From contig NZ_CP046977.1 of the NCBI RefSeq assembly GCF_030408455.1, positions 1,240,001-1,304,000 on the forward strand: 64,000 nt of DNA, in the 5' to 3' direction. Origin of the DNA: Corynebacterium atrinae (GTDB taxonomy: Bacteria > Actinomycetota > Actinomycetes > Mycobacteriales > Mycobacteriaceae). Within the stretch, counting starts at the first letter, position 1; each line of letters opens with the position of its first letter. Positions 62,054 through 64,000 of the stretch are shown here, in pieces. Both the position numbers and the translations under genes were made by a program. The notes beneath the pieces were generated by a model. That model worked only from the letters and a program-made list of their open reading frames with translations. It did not search any database and had not been told where the DNA came from.

Positions 62054-64000
62054 CTAGAGCGCGATGCGCTGGTTGTTGTTGATGGCGATCAGCAGTGTCT
62101 CGCGGAGCTGATCCAGGTAGTGTTCGATGTCCTCTGCGGTTTCAAGCACGTCACCTGTACCCGGGAGGGGAATCCTTTTGATCGCAATGGTGTGCTTCGC
62201 CGGTACTGGCGCGGGCGGATCTGGGATGTCAGGGTCCGAGTTAACCACGGGTTCTGGGGCGGGGGCAGCAGCCGCGAGCTCGTCGAGGATCTCAGGGTAG
62301 GTGGTGTCAGCGAACGTTGTAGCAAGGGATCGGATGACCGGGATCTGGGTTTCGTGTCGGACCCGGTCGAGTACTGTCTGGGATTTCTGGGTAACCGATT
62401 GCTGTGCGACCTCGGTTGCATCTTGGTAGGCCTTGCCGGCGGGGATATGCTGCCAACGCGCATTGATGTCGTCAATCGCTTCAGCCTGCTGCTCCTCAAT
62501 AGCAGTCTGAACGCAGCTTTCCAGTGCCTTTACTGCGGAATTTAACCGGCTGATTTTGTTTCCGCGGAAGACCTGTGGGTCTTCCAGAAGGAGTGACACC
62601 TCACCCGCGACATCTGAAGGCAGGTAGCCAAGATTTACCTGCTGGGTCTTCATGAATTCTGCAGCGGTGTCGTAGATCGTGCGCTGCTTGCCGTTGAGAA
62701 ACGCTTTGACCGGGTCGATGACATTGTCTTTGGCATCGAGCAGATCATCGGCGCCAGGGAAATCGGAGATATACCACTCAGCGGTGTGGCCACACAGCTG
62801 CGTGAGCATACTGATGGGCTCATCGAGCTGATCGATAAACGGATAGCGCGCGCCTGCGCTGAGCGACTTTAGTTCGACGAGTTTCTTGTCCAGGAGTTCC
62901 TTGCCCATTCGTGCAAGCTCTAAAGGATCCTTGGAAATGGCACCCTCATCAGTGAAATCCATGACGAACTTACGGAAGGAAGACACCACTTTCTGATCGA
63001 ACACCCGCGGAGGTGCAATGACCATATGCGAGTATTTCTGCGTGTTGCGCAGTGTGGCAGCGATCTCAGTACGTTTAAGGAGAGTCCCGTCCAGGGTGAT
63101 CTCAATCTTGGACTCGCCTGCAAGGTACGCCACGATGGAGACGGTCGACCAGTGATCCCAGCCGTACGGTTTGGTCGTGTACCTATCGACCAGTTGTCTC
63201 ATGGTGACCTGTTCGTGGCGTTTACTCCGCATCTCCAGGTGCCCCAGCAGATCTCCACCAGGGACCTCAAGCATGCTAAAGCTCTCATCGAGTAAAGCCC
63301 CCTCAGGTGGGTTCACCAGCCTCGAAATGTCCTTTTCCCCGAATGCGTGACCACCGAGCTGACCCAGGTTGGTATACGTCGCTGCGATTAGCCGCTGGAA
63401 TCCCTCATTGATCCGGCTCACCGGGTCGACCGAGGTCACATCGAGAATCGCCGCGTTGTGAATGAGCACTGCGTGACCAACAGCACTGCGTAGTCGCTCG
63501 ACGATTTCCTTTTCGCGCTCGGCATTCTGAGTGCCCTTGGCCTGCAAGATGGTCTGCTCAATGGCTGTGCGGCTGCTGGTCTGGGCACGTTTCACGTATT
63601 TGTCAGTTTTCAGCTGGAGGCGCAGGTCGAATAGGATTCTTTCACTATCGGCAGGGAGTACCACTCGCAGTTCATCAAGCCCAATGCTGTGTTGCTTGAT
63701 CTGGTCCAGACTGAAGTAGGTATCGGGACTGGTGAAGTGCAATGAGAGTTCATACTGCTTGCCCACTGGTGCACCGTCAAGCTTGTACCCGAAGGGGAAG
63801 CTCTGATTGTTTTTCGCGTACACGACCTTGCTCGTCTTCACCACTGATTCAGCCAGCATTTTCGCCAGCTTCCCCGCAACCTCGGAAGAGTCAATGTCAA
63901 CGTTTTTGATCTCTTGCTCGATCTTTTGCTCTTCATTGGTGAGGTAGTCGTATACGTCACCATTGCGCTGGATGTAGGTCTGAGATTCCAGCGCTGCGAG
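62054..64000 (-). CDS. brxC: BREX P-loop protein BrxC, C-terminal part
   Basis: Cut by the window edge: the frame stays open to position 64000, so the N-terminus including the P-loop lies outside. The visible 648 residues are the C-terminal portion typical of BrxC (PglY-like) proteins, with a long charged helical region (KQRTIYDTAAEFM ... ITLDGTLLKRTEIA). Essential in known type 1 BREX. brxA and brxB, usually ahead of it, would be beyond the window. Confidence 0.85.
   Translation of the reverse strand, partial: LAALESQTYIQRNGDVYDYLTNEEQKIEQEIKNVDIDSSEVAGKLAKMLAESVVKTSKVVYAKNNQSFPFGYKLDGAPVGKQYELSLHFTSPDTYFSLDQIKQHSIGLDELRVVLPADSERILFDLRLQLKTDKYVKRAQTSSRTAIEQTILQAKGTQNAEREKEIVERLRSAVGHAVLIHNAAILDVTSVDPVSRINEGFQRLIAATYTNLGQLGGHAFGEKDISRLVNPPEGALLDESFSMLEVPGGDLLGHLEMRSKRHEQVTMRQLVDRYTTKPYGWDHWSTVSIVAYLAGESKIEITLDGTLLKRTEIAATLRNTQKYSHMVIAPPRVFDQKVVSSFRKFVMDFTDEGAISKDPLELARMGKELLDKKLVELKSLSAGARYPFIDQLDEPISMLTQLCGHTAEWYISDFPGADDLLDAKDNVIDPVKAFLNGKQRTIYDTAAEFMKTQQVNLGYLPSDVAGEVSLLLEDPQVFRGNKISRLNSAVKALESCVQTAIEEQQAEAIDDINARWQHIPAGKAYQDATEVAQQSVTQKSQTVLDRVRHETQIPVIRSLATTFADTTYPEILDELAAAAPAPEPVVNSDPDIPDPPAPVPAKHTIAIKRIPLPGTGDVLETAEDIEHYLDQLRETLLIAINNNQRIAL

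Noticed and set aside
1..64000. CRISPR array or additional tRNA/rRNA genes
   Set aside because: No regularly spaced repeats and only tRNA-Pro(GGG) shows a cloverleaf by reading.

Overview
The window looks like a chromosomal segment of a high-GC actinobacterium, most probably a Corynebacterium. The markers are an OdhI-type FHA protein with the ETTSVFR phospho-site, an FtsR-like MerR regulator beside it, SecA2, the scpB-rluB-cmk-der block, and a gnd ... thiD-thiM ... ndh ... CFA-synthase-like order. From memory this order resembles the C. glutamicum chromosome; no search was run.

Region 1-13.3 kb (core): the 3' end of a sulfurtransferase gene, then scpB, rluB, cmk and der, mostly in overlapping translationally coupled steps. 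A SAM methyltransferase follows, then a two-gene ABC exporter whose ATPase motifs are split between the two proteins, a lipoprotein esterase, a diacylglycerol-kinase-like gene, and a three-gene ABC importer of the TrpXYZ type. Region 13.4-16.7 kb: a DUF222/HNH-endonuclease gene broken by an IS256-family element and also frameshifted, then a repeat-bearing gap and tRNA-Pro(GGG) with its terminator. Region 16.7-31.4 kb (core): SEC-C protein, hydrolase-OsmC fusion, secA2, odhI, ftsR, DUF151 protein, MerR regulator, vWA protein, two CNNM/CorC proteins, DEAD-box helicase, gnd, thioesterase. Region 31.4-48.2 kb: a structured intergenic element, corA, a methyltransferase, a saccharopine-dehydrogenase-like gene, a thiamine salvage pair (thiM and a ThiD-TenA fusion) behind a probable TPP riboswitch, a pyruvate formate-lyase operon whose enzyme is split into two genes, ndh, a CFA-synthase-like gene, a large flavin/Fe-S D-lactate-dehydrogenase-type enzyme, a BASS transporter and an amidohydrolase.

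Region 48.2-64 kb (accessory): AT-richer sequence with two small membrane proteins, an intact tyrosine recombinase with a dif-like palindrome just upstream, a decayed IS3-family element with 13-bp terminal repeats, a frameshifted relic gene, an orphan ribbon-helix-helix protein, and a type 1 BREX phage-defence locus on the minus strand (brxC, cut by the window edge, then pglX, pglZ and brxL). brxA and brxB, if present, would lie beyond position 64000.

How genes work together: pflB, the separate glycyl-radical subunit and pflA form one anaerobic module. thiM and thiD-tenA recycle thiazole and pyrimidine under TPP control. The BREX genes are compactly arranged (one 4-base overlap and short gaps) and should be co-transcribed. 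The most unusual items are the two-piece PFL, the ABC exporter pair with one composite ATP site, the BrxL with an MIT_C-like tail, the TenA domain lacking its usual cysteine, the cysteine-less OsmC domain, and the orphan structured RNA-like element near 31.5 kb. No CRISPR array was seen.
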